From: Streptomyces actinomycinicus | GTDB taxonomy: Bacteria > Actinomycetota > Actinomycetes > Streptomycetales > Streptomycetaceae | Direction: 5' to 3' | NCBI RefSeq assembly: GCF_016741775.1 | Contig: NZ_JAERRK010000013.1 | Coordinates: 62,001-126,000 of the forward strand | Length of the DNA stretch: 64,000 bases | Shown: positions 33,813 through 42,730 of the stretch, piece by piece | Layout of the letters: each line of letters starts with the position of its first letter | Position numbering within the stretch: the stretch's first letter is position 1 | Notes under the pieces: generated by a model | The model's input: the letters and a program-made list of their open reading frames with translations, nothing else | What the model was told of the DNA's origin: nothing | The model's database searches: none | Program-made: the position numbers and the translations under genes

Positions 33813-35348
33813 CTATCGGTCCCCGAAGATGGTGCGGTGCCAGTCCTTCCTGGCAACCGCGGTGTTGTCGAACATTACGTGCTTGACCTGCGTGTATTCC
33901 TCGAATGAATACGCCGACATGTCTTTGCCGAAGCCCGAGGCCTTGTAACCGCCGTGCGGCATCTCGCTGATGATCGGGATGTGGTCGTTGATCCAGACAC
34001 AGCCCGCCTTGATCTCGCGGGTGGCCCGGTTGGCGCGGTACACGTCGGTGCTCCACGCCGAGGCGGCCAGACCGTAGGGGGTGTCGTTGGCCAGCCCGAT
34101 GCCCTCATCATCGCCATCGAACGGCAGAACGACCAGTACGGGACCGAAGATCTCCGACTGGACGATCTCGCTGTCCTGGGCCGCGTCGGCGATCAGGGTG
34201 GGCCGGTAGTAGGCGCCGTTCTCCAGGTCGCCCTTCGGGGCCTCGCCTCCGGTGACCACGCGCGCGTAGGCACGCGCCCGGTCCACGAAGCCCGCGACCC
34301 GGTCCCGCTGGACGTGCGAGATGAGCGGCCCGAGGTCGGTGCCGGGAGCGAAGGGGTCGCCGAGGCGTACGGTCTCCATCAGGGCGGCCGTCCGCTCCAC
34401 GAAGGCGTCGTAGAGCGGGCGCTGCACGTACGCGCGCGTGGCGGCCGTGCAGTCCTGCCCGGTGTTGATGAGGGCACCGGCGACCGCGCCGTGCACGGCG
34501 GCCTCCAGGTCGGCGTCGTCGAAGACGACGAACGGCGCCTTGCCGCCCAGCTCCAGATGCAGCCGCTTGACGGTCGCGGTGGCGACCTCGGCGACGCGCT
34601 TGCCGACGGGGGTGGACCCGGTGAAGGAGGTCATGGCCACGTCGGGGTGGCCGACCAGGTGCTCGCCGGCCTCCTTGCCGGTCCCGGTGACGATGTTGAT
34701 CACACCGTCCGGGATGCCCGAGTCGGTGGCGGCCTGGGCGAAGAGCAGCGAGGTGAGCGGGGTCAGCTCGGCGGGCTTCAGGACGATGGTGTTGCCCGCG
34801 GCGATCGCCGGGAGGATCTTCCAGGCGGCCATCTGGAGCGGATAGTTCCAGGGTGCGATGGACCCGACGACCCCGATGGGCTCGCGCCGGACGTAGGAGG
34901 TGTGGTCGCCCGAGTACTCACCGGCGGACTGCCCCTGCAGATGCCGGGCCGCGCCCGCGAAGAAGGCGGTGTTGTCGATGGTGCCCGGCACGTCGAACTC
35001 GCGGGTGAGCTTGAGCGGCTTGCCGCACTGGAGGGACTCGGCGCGGGCGAACTCCTCGGCGCGTTCGGCGAGCACGGCGGCGAACCGGTGCAGGGCGTCC
35101 GAACGCTCGCCCGGGGTGGCGGCGGCCCAGCCGGGAAAGGCGGCCCGGGCCGCGGCGACGGCCGCGTCGACGTCGTCCCGGCCGGCCAGTTCGTAGGTGT
35201 ACACCCCCTCGCCGGTCGCGGGGTCGACCACGGTGTGGGTCTGCCCCGAGGTGCCCTTGGTCAGGCGGCCCGCGATGAACTGCGCGCCGTCCGCGAAGCG
35301 GTCCTGCGCGGGGAATCGTTCCGGGGTGGCGGTGCCCGGGTTGTGCAT
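33813..35348 (-). CDS. Aldehyde dehydrogenase of the polyamine operon (PuuC-like)
   Basis: 511 residues from an ATG behind GGAGAG. Cys300 (INTGQDCTAATR) is the nucleophile and Glu266 (LELGGKAPFVVF) the general base; SIAPWNYPL and TSFTGSTPVGK bind NAD. The class resembles aminobutyraldehyde/gamma-glutamyl-aminobutyraldehyde dehydrogenases. It is first in a minus-strand series with potDABC and the PuuB-like oxidase, so it would oxidise the aldehyde produced by that oxidase to a GABA-level acid. Its upstream region is shared with a NADAR gene and contains an inverted repeat. Confidence 0.92.
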   Translation of the reverse strand: MHNPGTATPERFPAQDRFADGAQFIAGRLTKGTSGQTHTVVDPATGEGVYTYELAGRDDVDAAVAAARAAFPGWAAATPGERSDALHRFAAVLAERAEEFARAESLQCGKPLKLTREFDVPGTIDNTAFFAGAARHLQGQSAGEYSGDHTSYVRREPIGVVGSIAPWNYPLQMAAWKILPAIAAGNTIVLKPAELTPLTSLLFAQAATDSGIPDGVINIVTGTGKEAGEHLVGHPDVAMTSFTGSTPVGKRVAEVATATVKRLHLELGGKAPFVVFDDADLEAAVHGAVAGALINTGQDCTAATRAYVQRPLYDAFVERTAALMETVRLGDPFAPGTDLGPLISHVQRDRVAGFVDRARAYARVVTGGEAPKGDLENGAYYRPTLIADAAQDSEIVQSEIFGPVLVVLPFDGDDEGIGLANDTPYGLAASAWSTDVYRANRATREIKAGCVWINDHIPIISEMPHGGYKASGFGKDMSAYSFEEYTQVKHVMFDNTAVARKDWHRTIFGDR

Positions 35349-35449
35349 GTCGCTCTCCTCCGCCGTGCGCCCCGTCCCGGGGGGTGGGTGGCGTAGCTCC
35401 AGCTCGATTTGAGTGCCGATCCTGACAGAGCACCTAGCGTCCAACAAGT

Positions 35450-35491
35450 GATTCCGTTGTTGCCTTTTGGTTACGCGACGGAATCTGTCGA
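35450..35491. promoter_or_regulatory. Inverted repeat in the control region of the polyamine operon
   Basis: GATTCCGT (35450-35457) and ACGGAATC (35478-35485) form a perfect 8-base inverted repeat with a 20-base spacer in the divergent gap. TCCGTTGTT (35453-35461) and GAATCTGTCGA (35481-35491) recur, exactly or with one mismatch, in the control region of the second polyamine locus. Confidence 0.5.
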
Positions 35492-35527
35492 CCAGATGTC
35501 GAGTCGTCGCGGAAAAGGACGGACGGA

Positions 35528-36121
35528 GTGTCAGTGGTGCGTGCCACACTCGCATGCATGGGAAAGATCGACGGGGTGGACGCCCTGATCAAGGAGGTCC
35601 GGGCGGGGTCCCGGGTCAGGTACCTCCACTTCTGGGGGCACCGGCCGCTGCCGGACGGCCGCATCGGCGCGAGCTGTCTGAGCCAGTGGTGGCCGTCACC
35701 GTTCGTGGTCGACGGGATCTCCTACGCGACGGCCGAGCACTGGATGATGGCGGCCAAGGCCCGGCTGTTCGAGGACGCGGAGGCGGAGCGGCTGGTCCTG
35801 GCCGCGGAGCATCCCGCCGAGGCGAAGAAGGCCGGCCGGCTGGTCCGGGGTTTCGACGACGCGGTGTGGGAGCGGGAGCGCTTCCGGATCGTGGTCGAGG
35901 GCAGCGTGCACAAGTTCGCGGCCCACGAGGACCTGCGGACGTTCCTGCTGAACACCGGGAACCGGGTGCTGGTGGAGGCCAGTCCCGTGGACCGGGTGTG
36001 GGGCATCGGGCTGGCCGCGAACGACGAGGCGGCCATGCACCCCGAGCGCTGGCGGGGCCCGAACCTGCTGGGCTTCGCCCTGATGGAGGCACGCGAGCGG
36101 TTGGCGGGGGCCGGGGCCTGA
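35528..36121 (+). CDS. NADAR-domain protein (YbiA-like N-glycosidase)
   Basis: 197 residues. The NADAR pattern is clear: HFWGHRPLPDGRIGASCLSQ, FVVDGISYATAEHWMMAAKA, then FAAHEDLRTFLLNTGNRVLVEASPVDRVWGIGL and the closing WRGPNLLGFALM. YbiA-type proteins hydrolyse the N-glycosidic bond of early riboflavin intermediates; other NADAR proteins act on ADP-ribose. The GTG at 35528 has AGGA eight bases upstream; an internal ATG at 35558 is the alternative. Divergent from the polyamine operon with no evident functional link. Confidence 0.88.
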   Translation: MSVVRATLACMGKIDGVDALIKEVRAGSRVRYLHFWGHRPLPDGRIGASCLSQWWPSPFVVDGISYATAEHWMMAAKARLFEDAEAERLVLAAEHPAEAKKAGRLVRGFDDAVWERERFRIVVEGSVHKFAAHEDLRTFLLNTGNRVLVEASPVDRVWGIGLAANDEAAMHPERWRGPNLLGFALMEARERLAGAGA

Positions 36122-36160
36122 GCGGTCTCCGTCCCGGTCACCCGGCCGGTCGTCGGGGCG

Positions 36161-36220
36161 GATGTCAGGAGTTCGGCGCGGATGTCAGGGGTCCGGGGAG
36201 GATGTCAGGAGTTCGCCGCG
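36161..36220. repeat. Three 20-base tandem units covering the stop of the next minus-strand gene
   Basis: GATGTCAGGAGTTCGGCGCG-like units start at 36161, 36181 and 36201. Each contains TCA, the reverse stop codon, at 36165, 36185 and 36205; the last is the real stop of the DUF4190-like gene. The three stops fall in three different frames. Confidence 0.75.
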
Positions 36221-37215
36221 ATGGCGAACGCGAACAGCACGGCCACCAGGACGATCCCCACGGCACCGCAGATGATGCCGGCCAGCGCCACGCCCGGGTT
36301 GGACGCCTCGCCCCGGCCGGCCTTGCCGCGGCCGATGCCGCCGAAGATCACCGCAAGGATGCCGAGCACCAAAGCCACCGGCCACATCAGGAAGCCGACC
36401 GCCGACAGGATGCCCAGCACCAGCGAGGCGGTGCCCATGCCGTTGCTCGCCGGCAGCTGCATGCCGACGGGCCAGCCGTAGCCGTTCCCGGTGGGGTACG
36501 GGACGTACGGGGTCTGCTGCGGCCCCGGATAGCCGTACGACGGGGCGGTGCCCGGGTAGCCGTAGGGCACCTGCCCGGGACCGTCGGGGGCGATGGGCGG
36601 CGGGGGCACCGGTTCCGCTCCCCCGTGGGGTGCGGCGGCAGAGGCCGGCGGGGCGTAGGGCGCCGCGAAGCCGGCGGGCGGGGCGAACGGATTCGCCGGA
36701 GCCGCCGCCCCGGACGCGGGGGGCGCGAAAGTGTTCGGCTGGGGGCCGGAGGGGGCCGGAGGCGCGAACGGGTTCGGCTGCGGCAGGGAGGGGGCCGGAG
36801 GCGCGAACGGGTTCGGCTGGGGCACGGAAGCCGAGGGCGGGGCGAACGGGTTCGGCTGGGGGGTGGAAGCCGAGGGCGGGGCGAACGGGTTCGGCTGGGG
36901 GGTGGAAGCGGAGGGAGCGGGGGCGGCGGAGCCGCCGGCCGGGCTGGCCCAGGGCGCGGGCGCGGCGGCGGGTGCGGCCGGGGCCGTCGGCAGGGAGGTC
37001 AGTGTCTGCTGGTCGTGGACCGAGGCCGGTCCGGGAGCCGCACCGACCGTCGCCCCCGGAGGCACGTCCGAGGGCGCCGCGTCCGGCGGGCCCCCGCCGG
37101 TCGCCGGGGCCGCCCCGGCGACCGCGCCTTCCTTGTCCAGCGAGACCCGGGACAGCGCGGCCGGCTGTCCGGAGGTCTGCTCCCCCGGCGTGGACTGCGG
37201 CGCCTCGTCGGACAT
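36205..37215 (-). CDS. Proline-rich DUF4190-like membrane protein
   Basis: 336 residues. The N-terminal 220 are low-complexity Pro/Ala, including five copies of a QPNPFAPP/QPNTFAPP-type unit and one shorter ANPFAPP, then a Tyr/Pro/Gly segment (GYPGTAPSYGYPGP). Two hydrophobic hairpin helices (about 260-290 and 305-333), with a GRGKAGRG loop between, match the DUF4190 pattern. The disordered part is probably cytoplasmic. The repeats are conserved enough to suggest recent expansion. No function is known. Confidence 0.85.
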   Translation of the reverse strand: MSDEAPQSTPGEQTSGQPAALSRVSLDKEGAVAGAAPATGGGPPDAAPSDVPPGATVGAAPGPASVHDQQTLTSLPTAPAAPAAAPAPWASPAGGSAAPAPSASTPQPNPFAPPSASTPQPNPFAPPSASVPQPNPFAPPAPSLPQPNPFAPPAPSGPQPNTFAPPASGAAAPANPFAPPAGFAAPYAPPASAAAPHGGAEPVPPPPIAPDGPGQVPYGYPGTAPSYGYPGPQQTPYVPYPTGNGYGWPVGMQLPASNGMGTASLVLGILSAVGFLMWPVALVLGILAVIFGGIGRGKAGRGEASNPGVALAGIICGAVGIVLVAVLFAFAIAANS

Positions 37216-37371
37216 CGTGAAAGAACCCCTCTGCTGGACCTGCCGCCATGCTACGGGCAGGCCGGTGCGCCAGGGACCGCGGCCTACGATGATCCGGCGT
37301 CACCGATCAGCCGATCACCGCGCCCCGGCGGCCGACGCCGTACCGCGGGCGCCCTTCCCGGGGAGGACCCC

Positions 37372-38439
37372 TTGACCGACAGCTCCGTACCCGCCACCGG
37401 CACCGCCGACCGCGATCTGCGCACCTTCATCGCCGGGCTGCCCAAGGCCGAACTGCACGTCCACCACGTCGGCTCCGCCTCCCCCCGGATCGTCTCCGAG
37501 CTGGCCGCCCGCCACCCCGACTCCAAGGTGCCCACCGACCCCGAGGCGCTGGTCGACTACTTCACCTTCACCGACTTCGCGCACTTCATCGATGTGTACC
37601 TGTCGGTCGTGGACCTGATCCGCACCCCGGAGGACGTCCGGCTGCTCACCTACGAGGTGGCCCGCGACCTGGCCCGGCAGCAGGTCCGGTACGCCGAGCT
37701 GACCATCACCCCGTTCTCCTCCACCCGGCGCGGGATCGAGGACAAGGCCTTCATGACCGCGATCGAGGACGCCCGCAAGTCCGCCGAGGCCGAGTTCGGG
37801 ACCGTGCTGCGCTGGTGCTTCGACATTCCCGGCGAGGCCGGGCTGGAGTCGGCGGAGGAGACCGCGCGGCTGGCCACCGACGACCGCGTCCGCCCGGAGG
37901 GCCTGGTGTCGTTCGGGCTCGGCGGGCCGGAGATCGGCGTACCCCGGCCGCAGTTCAAGCCGTACTTCGACCGGGCCATCGCCGCCGGACTGCACTCCGT
38001 GCCGCACGCCGGCGAGACGACCGGCCCGGAGACGGTGTGGGACGCGCTGAACGAGCTGGGCGCCGAGCGGATCGGCCACGGCACCAGCTCCGCGCGGGAC
38101 CCGAAGCTCCTCGCACACCTGGCCGAGCACCGGATCCCGCTGGAGGTCTGCCCGACCTCCAACATCGCCACCCGCGCGGTCCGCACGCTGGAGGAGCACC
38201 CGATCAAGGAGTTCACCCGGGCCGGGATCCTGGTCACGATCAACTCCGACGACCCGCCGATGTTCGGCACCGACCTGAACAACGAGTACGCGGTGGCAGC
38301 CCGGCTCCTGGAGCTGGACGAGCGGGGTCTCGCCGGCCTCGCTAAGAACGCCGTCGAGGCCTCGTTCCTGGACCCGGCCGGCAAGGCGCGGATCGCCGAG
38401 GAGATCGACACCTACACCGCCGCCTGGCTGGCCGGCTGA
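37372..38439 (+). CDS. add: Adenosine deaminase
   Basis: 355 residues. It starts at a TTG: GGGAGGA lies five bases upstream and no ATG or GTG is placed to preserve the conserved N-terminus. KAELHVHHVGS gives the first metal histidines (29 and 31), PHAGETTGPE the catalytic Glu and third His, ERIGHGTSS the proton shuttle, and NSDDPPMFGTDL the metal Asp. It deaminates adenosine to inosine in purine salvage. The HVHHVG form, instead of HLHLDG, is common in the actinobacterial subgroup. Confidence 0.93.
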   Translation: MTDSSVPATGTADRDLRTFIAGLPKAELHVHHVGSASPRIVSELAARHPDSKVPTDPEALVDYFTFTDFAHFIDVYLSVVDLIRTPEDVRLLTYEVARDLARQQVRYAELTITPFSSTRRGIEDKAFMTAIEDARKSAEAEFGTVLRWCFDIPGEAGLESAEETARLATDDRVRPEGLVSFGLGGPEIGVPRPQFKPYFDRAIAAGLHSVPHAGETTGPETVWDALNELGAERIGHGTSSARDPKLLAHLAEHRIPLEVCPTSNIATRAVRTLEEHPIKEFTRAGILVTINSDDPPMFGTDLNNEYAVAARLLELDERGLAGLAKNAVEASFLDPAGKARIAEEIDTYTAAWLAG

Positions 38440-38474
38440 ACGCAGGGGCCGGGCACACGCACCGGCCCGCCACA

Positions 38475-39182
38475 ATGGGGGCCATGCAGACCGTGACCGC
38501 CGTGGCCCACCGCGGCGCCCCCTACCGCTTCCGTGAGAACACCCTCGACTCGCTGCGTTCCGCGCTCGACCAGGGCGCGGACGCCGTCGAGATCGACGTA
38601 CGGCTCACCCGCGACGGCGTGCCCGTGCTGCTGCACGACGAGACGCTGCGGCTGTGGGAGATCGACCGGCCGCTGCAGGCGCTGTCCGCCGAGGAACTGC
38701 GCGGGCTGACGGCGGGCGGTGTGCCGACTCTGGAGCAGGCGCTGGCCGCGACCGGTGACAGCAGGGTGATGGTGGACCTGTGCGGACCGGTGGGCCGCCG
38801 GACGGTCGAGCGGACCCTGGACGCGGTCCGGCGGTGCGGGGCCCAGGACCGCGTCTACTACAGCGCGCACGCCGAGGCGATGCTCGCCGTGCGGGCCGCC
38901 GACCCGGCCGCCGAGATCGCCCTGACCTGGACGACCCTGGCCCCGCCGCGGCCCGCGCTGCTGGCCGCGGTGCGCCCGCGCTGGCTCAACTACCGCTTCT
39001 CACTGGTCGACCGGGACCTGGCCGCCCGCATCCACCGCGACGGCTTCCTGCTGTCCGTGTGGACCCCGGACACCCCCCGCTCCATGCGCCGGCTGCTGGA
39101 CCTGGGTGTCGACTCGATCACGACGAACCGGATCGACGTCCTGCACACGCTGCGCACCGCACAGGCGGACACCGCCCCGTAG
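38475..39182 (+). CDS. Glycerophosphodiester phosphodiesterase
   Basis: 235 residues of the GDPD TIM barrel, cytosolic because no signal is present. VAHRGAPYRFRENTLDS carries the catalytic His-Arg and Glu, VEIDVRLTRDGVPVLLHDETL the metal ligands and second His, and LSVWTPDTPRSMRRLLDLGVDSITTN is the closing motif. It splits glycerophosphodiesters to glycerol-3-phosphate and alcohol. The ATG at 38484 is an alternative start. It lies 35 bases after add and may be co-transcribed. Confidence 0.92.
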   Translation: MGAMQTVTAVAHRGAPYRFRENTLDSLRSALDQGADAVEIDVRLTRDGVPVLLHDETLRLWEIDRPLQALSAEELRGLTAGGVPTLEQALAATGDSRVMVDLCGPVGRRTVERTLDAVRRCGAQDRVYYSAHAEAMLAVRAADPAAEIALTWTTLAPPRPALLAAVRPRWLNYRFSLVDRDLAARIHRDGFLLSVWTPDTPRSMRRLLDLGVDSITTNRIDVLHTLRTAQADTAP

Positions 39183-39387
39183 ACGGATGGCGAACCGTGG
39201 GGTCCCCGTGCCCGGTTGACGAACACCGGCGCCCCGTAGGGGTGAACCCGGTCAACTCCCCGAGCCGAATACGGAGTTGACCGAGGGGCGGGCCAGGGTC
39301 GTGCGCCCTCCCCGGTGAGGATCCGGACGACGGCCGGCCGCCGGAAGATGATCACGAATCTTTCGCGATCTCCTCGAGGAGCCCTTC

Positions 39388-40527
39388 ATGCGCCGGAAAA
39401 GCCGCACCACCCTCCTGGCCGCCGGTCTCGTCACCGTGCTGACCGCCGGCCCGCTGGCCGTCCCGGCGTTCGCCGCGCCGGCGCCGTCCGTGTCCGCCGG
39501 CACCACGGCCGGACCCGACACCGAGGCCCTCTCGGCCGCGATCGCCGGACTGCCCGACCACGATGCCACCGCCGCGCTGCTGCGCGTCGGCGGTGACGGG
39601 ACCTGGCGCGGCACGGCCGGCGTGCGGGACGTACGGACCGGGGCACCGGCCCTGGAGAACGGCCGCTTCCGGGCCGGCTCGGTGACGAAGGTGGTCACCG
39701 CGGCCATCGTGCTGCAACTGGTCGCGGAGGGCCGGATCGACCTCGACGGCACCGTGCAGGAGTACCTGCCGGGCCTGCTCACCAAGGACTTCAAGGATCC
39801 GGTCACCGTGCGGCAGTTGCTGAACTACACCAGCGGCCTGGGTCCGGGCGGGCCCCTCGGGGACACGGTCGAGGAGACCTACCCGCACCGCTTCGAGACG
39901 CTGACGCCCCGCGAGGTGGTGGCGGCCTCCGTCGCGGACGGTCCGGCGTACGCACCGGGCACCGAGCAGCACTACGGCAACATCCACTACACCGTGCTCG
40001 GGCTGCTGATCGAGAAGGTGACCGGCGACTCGTACGCGCACCAGGCCGCGGTGCGGATCTTCCGGCCGCTCGGCATGCGGCACAGCTCCTTCCCGGCCGG
40101 CCCGGACCCCCGTATCCACGGGGCGCACAACCGCGGCTACGACTGGATCGACGGCAGGCTCGTGGACGTGACCGACTGGAACATGTCCGATCGCTTCGCG
40201 GCCGGCGACCTGATCTCGACCACCGCCGACCTGGAACGGCTCCTGGTGGGCCTGTTCCGGGGCCGGGTGGTGCCCGAGCCGCAGCTGCGGGAGATGTTCA
40301 CCCTGCCCCGGGTGCCCGGCGCCCAGTACGGGGCGGCGCTGCAGCGGTTCGAGGTCGGCGGCAAGGTGATCTGGGGCAAGACCGGCTCGCGGCCGGGCTA
40401 CGCCACGGTGATCGCCGCGACCCGGGACCTGTCCCGCACGCTGGTCTACTCGGTCAACTCCACCGACGCCAAGGGCGACGGCGCCGCCACGGCCGAGCGC
40501 TTCGGCTTCCCCGCGTTCAACCGCTGA
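39388..40527 (+). CDS. Secreted serine hydrolase, class C beta-lactamase / D,D-peptidase fold
   Basis: 379 residues with a Sec signal (1-30, AVPAFAA). The SxxK motif is Ser98-Val-Thr-Lys101 in FRAGSVTKVVT, the YxN motif is Tyr-Gly-Asn in EQHYGNIHY, and the KTG-like box is KTGSRPGY near residue 330. Streptomycete D-alanyl-D-alanine carboxypeptidases and esterases share this layout, so activity on peptidoglycan or a small ester is possible. A genuine beta-lactamase is less likely. The gene end is followed by tandem repeats that copy its stop codon. Confidence 0.9.
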   Translation: MRRKSRTTLLAAGLVTVLTAGPLAVPAFAAPAPSVSAGTTAGPDTEALSAAIAGLPDHDATAALLRVGGDGTWRGTAGVRDVRTGAPALENGRFRAGSVTKVVTAAIVLQLVAEGRIDLDGTVQEYLPGLLTKDFKDPVTVRQLLNYTSGLGPGGPLGDTVEETYPHRFETLTPREVVAASVADGPAYAPGTEQHYGNIHYTVLGLLIEKVTGDSYAHQAAVRIFRPLGMRHSSFPAGPDPRIHGAHNRGYDWIDGRLVDVTDWNMSDRFAAGDLISTTADLERLLVGLFRGRVVPEPQLREMFTLPRVPGAQYGAALQRFEVGGKVIWGKTGSRPGYATVIAATRDLSRTLVYSVNSTDAKGDGAATAERFGFPAFNR

Positions 40528-40530
40528 GGC

Positions 40531-40680
40531 CGGGTGCGGCCGGCGAGGCCGGCTCAGCGGCTGACCGGGTGCGGCCGGCGAGGCCGGCTCAGCGGCTGAC
40601 CGGGGGCAGCCGGCGAGGCCGGCTCAGCGGCTGACCGGGGGCAGCCGGCGAGGCCGGTTCAGCGGCTGACCGGGGGCGGC
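40531..40680. repeat. Four 35-base tandem units downstream of the serine hydrolase gene
   Basis: Units at 40531, 40566, 40601 and 40636, then a decaying fifth. Each has the inverted repeat AGCCGGCGAGGCCGGCT or a close variant and the small palindrome CAGCGGCTG, so each can form a hairpin. Each also carries TGA in CGGCTGAC, like the real stop of the hydrolase. Lies between convergent genes and may end transcription from both sides. Confidence 0.85.
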
Positions 40681-40706
40681 CGGCGGCTGTTTCGAGCCGG
40701 CCCGGT

Positions 40707-41237
40707 TCAGCCGGCCACGGCGGCGGCCGCGGGCGCGGACGGCACGCCGAGCGTCTCCAGCCGCTTGATCTTCTTCCTCACGGCGTACAGCGGGACGACG
40801 CCGAAGACCCCGAAGGACATGTCGATCAGGCTCCACCAGAAGGGGATCCCGCGGACGGGACCGCAGAGGAGGGCGAGCGGGATGATCCCGGCGCAGGCGA
40901 TCATCCCGAACTCGATCACCCAGATGTTGCGCACCGGGTCCCGGTACGGGCCGTAGAAGGCGACGGCGATGACGAGGTGGGCGAAGGCCAGCCAGTCGGT
41001 GCCGTAGAGGACGAACGGGTACTCGGCGTCGGCGGTGTCCAGTCCGTGCCGCACCCGCGTGATCCACTCCATGAGCCCCGGCGCGTGCTCCGGCACGGAC
41101 AGGGCCCGCAGAACACCCTCGGTCCAGCGCAGTTCGTGCACCAGGGGGAAGGCGGTGGCCCCGCTGAGCACGAGGCACACCACGAAGAAGACCAGCCAGA
41201 CGCGAATGCCCTTGAGCAGGGCGGCTCTGTCGCTCAT
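40707..41237 (-). CDS. Small integral membrane protein of unknown function
   Basis: 176 residues with four predicted helices: VWLVFFVVCLVLSGATAFPL, WLAFAHLVIAVAFYGPY, VIEFGMIACAGIIPLALLCG and FWWSLIDMSFGVFGVVPLYA. A cytoplasmic KKIKRLETLG tail and an Ala-rich end follow. I do not recognise the family. A 16-base TetR-type palindrome sits about 20-35 bases upstream of its start, so it is probably repressed by a TetR regulator, none of which is encoded in the window. Confidence 0.8.
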   Translation of the reverse strand: MSDRAALLKGIRVWLVFFVVCLVLSGATAFPLVHELRWTEGVLRALSVPEHAPGLMEWITRVRHGLDTADAEYPFVLYGTDWLAFAHLVIAVAFYGPYRDPVRNIWVIEFGMIACAGIIPLALLCGPVRGIPFWWSLIDMSFGVFGVVPLYAVRKKIKRLETLGVPSAPAAAAVAG

Positions 41238-41256
41238 GGCACGAGCGTACGCCTTA

Positions 41257-41272
41257 TTTGAACGTGTTCAAA
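41257..41272. promoter_or_regulatory. TetR-type operator palindrome
   Basis: TTTGAACGTGTTCAAA: 7-base arms (TTTGAAC / GTTCAAA) around a central GT. It lies 20 bases before the membrane protein start codon, in its likely promoter. Confidence 0.6.
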
Positions 41273-41356
41273 ACTGGTTCCGGTCACGGCCTGCGCCCCG
41301 CGCGGGTCTCCACCGGAGCCGGCTCGCCCCCGGCCTCGGGACTCCCCGTACCCGGC

Positions 41357-42730
41357 CTACGCCCCCTCACTTCCCTTCCCCCGTGCGGCGAACGCGGCCG
41401 CCAGCACCTTCAGGGCCACGGCCGGATGGAACAGAACGGCCGGGGAAGCCACCATGTTCACCACCCGGGCGAACCGCGACCACACGGCCGCGTCCCGCAC
41501 CGCCGCGCGGAAGAGGTGCGCGTTGTACCAGTGGGCGAACCGCGCGGCCGGCGGCGCGTGTTCGGGACTCCACATCAGGTCCGCGTTGGTGGACAGCGTC
41601 CACGGGGCCAGCAGGAGGCGGCCCAGCCTCTTCTGGAAGTCACCGGCCAGCCCGGCCGGTGACTTCCCCGCCGCGCGCCGGCCGGCCAGCATCCCGTGCA
41701 GCAGTTCCGCCTCCATCGCAGCCACCGTCAGCCCCTGGCCGTAGACGGGGTTGAAGACGCAGACGGAGTCGCCGACGGCGATCAGCCCGTCCGGCCAGTC
41801 CCGCACCTTGTGGTAGAGCCGCCACCGGTTCTCGACGTTGGTGTAGCGGTGGGTGGGTTCCTGGACGGTGCGCCGGGCGATGTGCCGGGCCAGCCGCGGA
41901 TTGCCCAGGCTCTCCGCGTAGGCCAGGTAGCCCTCGTCGTCGGTCGGCGGCTGCTCCTCGAACCCGAACAGCGAGCACGTCCACCGGTTGCCTTCGACGG
42001 CCAGCAGGACTCCGGCGCGGGACACCTGGGGGGCGAACGGCATCTGATAGGCGACGTAGTAGTCCGGGTGGTCGGGGTGGCCGTCGCCGGGCCGGTCGAA
42101 CTTCATGGACGTGTAGGTGACCTTCGCCTTCACGGTCCGCTTCGGCGGCACGGCGATCCCCATCGCGCCCAGCCAGTCCCCCAGCGCGCTGGAGCGGCCG
42201 GAGGCGTCGACCACCAGGTCGGCGGTCACCTCGAACGGCTCGTCCGTGCCCTGCCGTGCGCAGGTCACCCCGCTCACCCGGCCCGCGGGGTCCCGGGTCA
42301 GTCCCGTGCACCGGGTGGAGGCCCGCAGGGTGATCTCGGGCCGCGCGAGCACCTTGCGGCGCAGCCGGCGTTCCAGTTCGTCGCGGGTGAAGCTCTGGAT
42401 CCGGATGCCGGTGCGCTTGCGGGGCGCGAACCCGGCGGGCAGCAGGAAGTCGACGTCCTCCCCGTAGTCGAAGACCGGCGCCCCGGCCTGCCGCAACTCC
42501 TCGCGCAGGCCCGGGAACAGCCGCTCCAGGATCTCGCCGCCCCTGGCCAGCATCGCGTGCGCGTGGTGGCCCTGCGGGGCGCCCGGGTGGGTGCCGGTGT
42601 CCTCGTCGACGGCGTCGCGTTCGACCAGGACGACCTCGCCGAAGAAGTCGGCCAGCACGCGGGCGGTCACCAGCCCCGCATAGCTGCCGCCGACGACCAC
42701 GGCCCTGCCCCACGGGCGTTCTGCTGTCAT
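41357..42730 (-). CDS. FAD-dependent oxidoreductase (epoxidase/halogenase-like monooxygenase fold)
   Basis: 457 residues from the ATG at 42730 (AGGGAG upstream). The FAD loop is AVVVGGSYAGLVTARVLADF near the N-terminus, the FAD-ring motif is LIAVGDSVCVFNPVYGQGLTVA, and ADLVVDASGRSSALGDWL is the middle GD-type motif. The class resembles polyether epoxidases and squalene-monooxygenase-like enzymes acting on hydrophobic substrates. It starts inside the stop of an unknown gene (ATGA), so the two are translated together. Confidence 0.85.
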   Translation of the reverse strand: MTAERPWGRAVVVGGSYAGLVTARVLADFFGEVVLVERDAVDEDTGTHPGAPQGHHAHAMLARGGEILERLFPGLREELRQAGAPVFDYGEDVDFLLPAGFAPRKRTGIRIQSFTRDELERRLRRKVLARPEITLRASTRCTGLTRDPAGRVSGVTCARQGTDEPFEVTADLVVDASGRSSALGDWLGAMGIAVPPKRTVKAKVTYTSMKFDRPGDGHPDHPDYYVAYQMPFAPQVSRAGVLLAVEGNRWTCSLFGFEEQPPTDDEGYLAYAESLGNPRLARHIARRTVQEPTHRYTNVENRWRLYHKVRDWPDGLIAVGDSVCVFNPVYGQGLTVAAMEAELLHGMLAGRRAAGKSPAGLAGDFQKRLGRLLLAPWTLSTNADLMWSPEHAPPAARFAHWYNAHLFRAAVRDAAVWSRFARVVNMVASPAVLFHPAVALKVLAAAFAARGKGSEGA

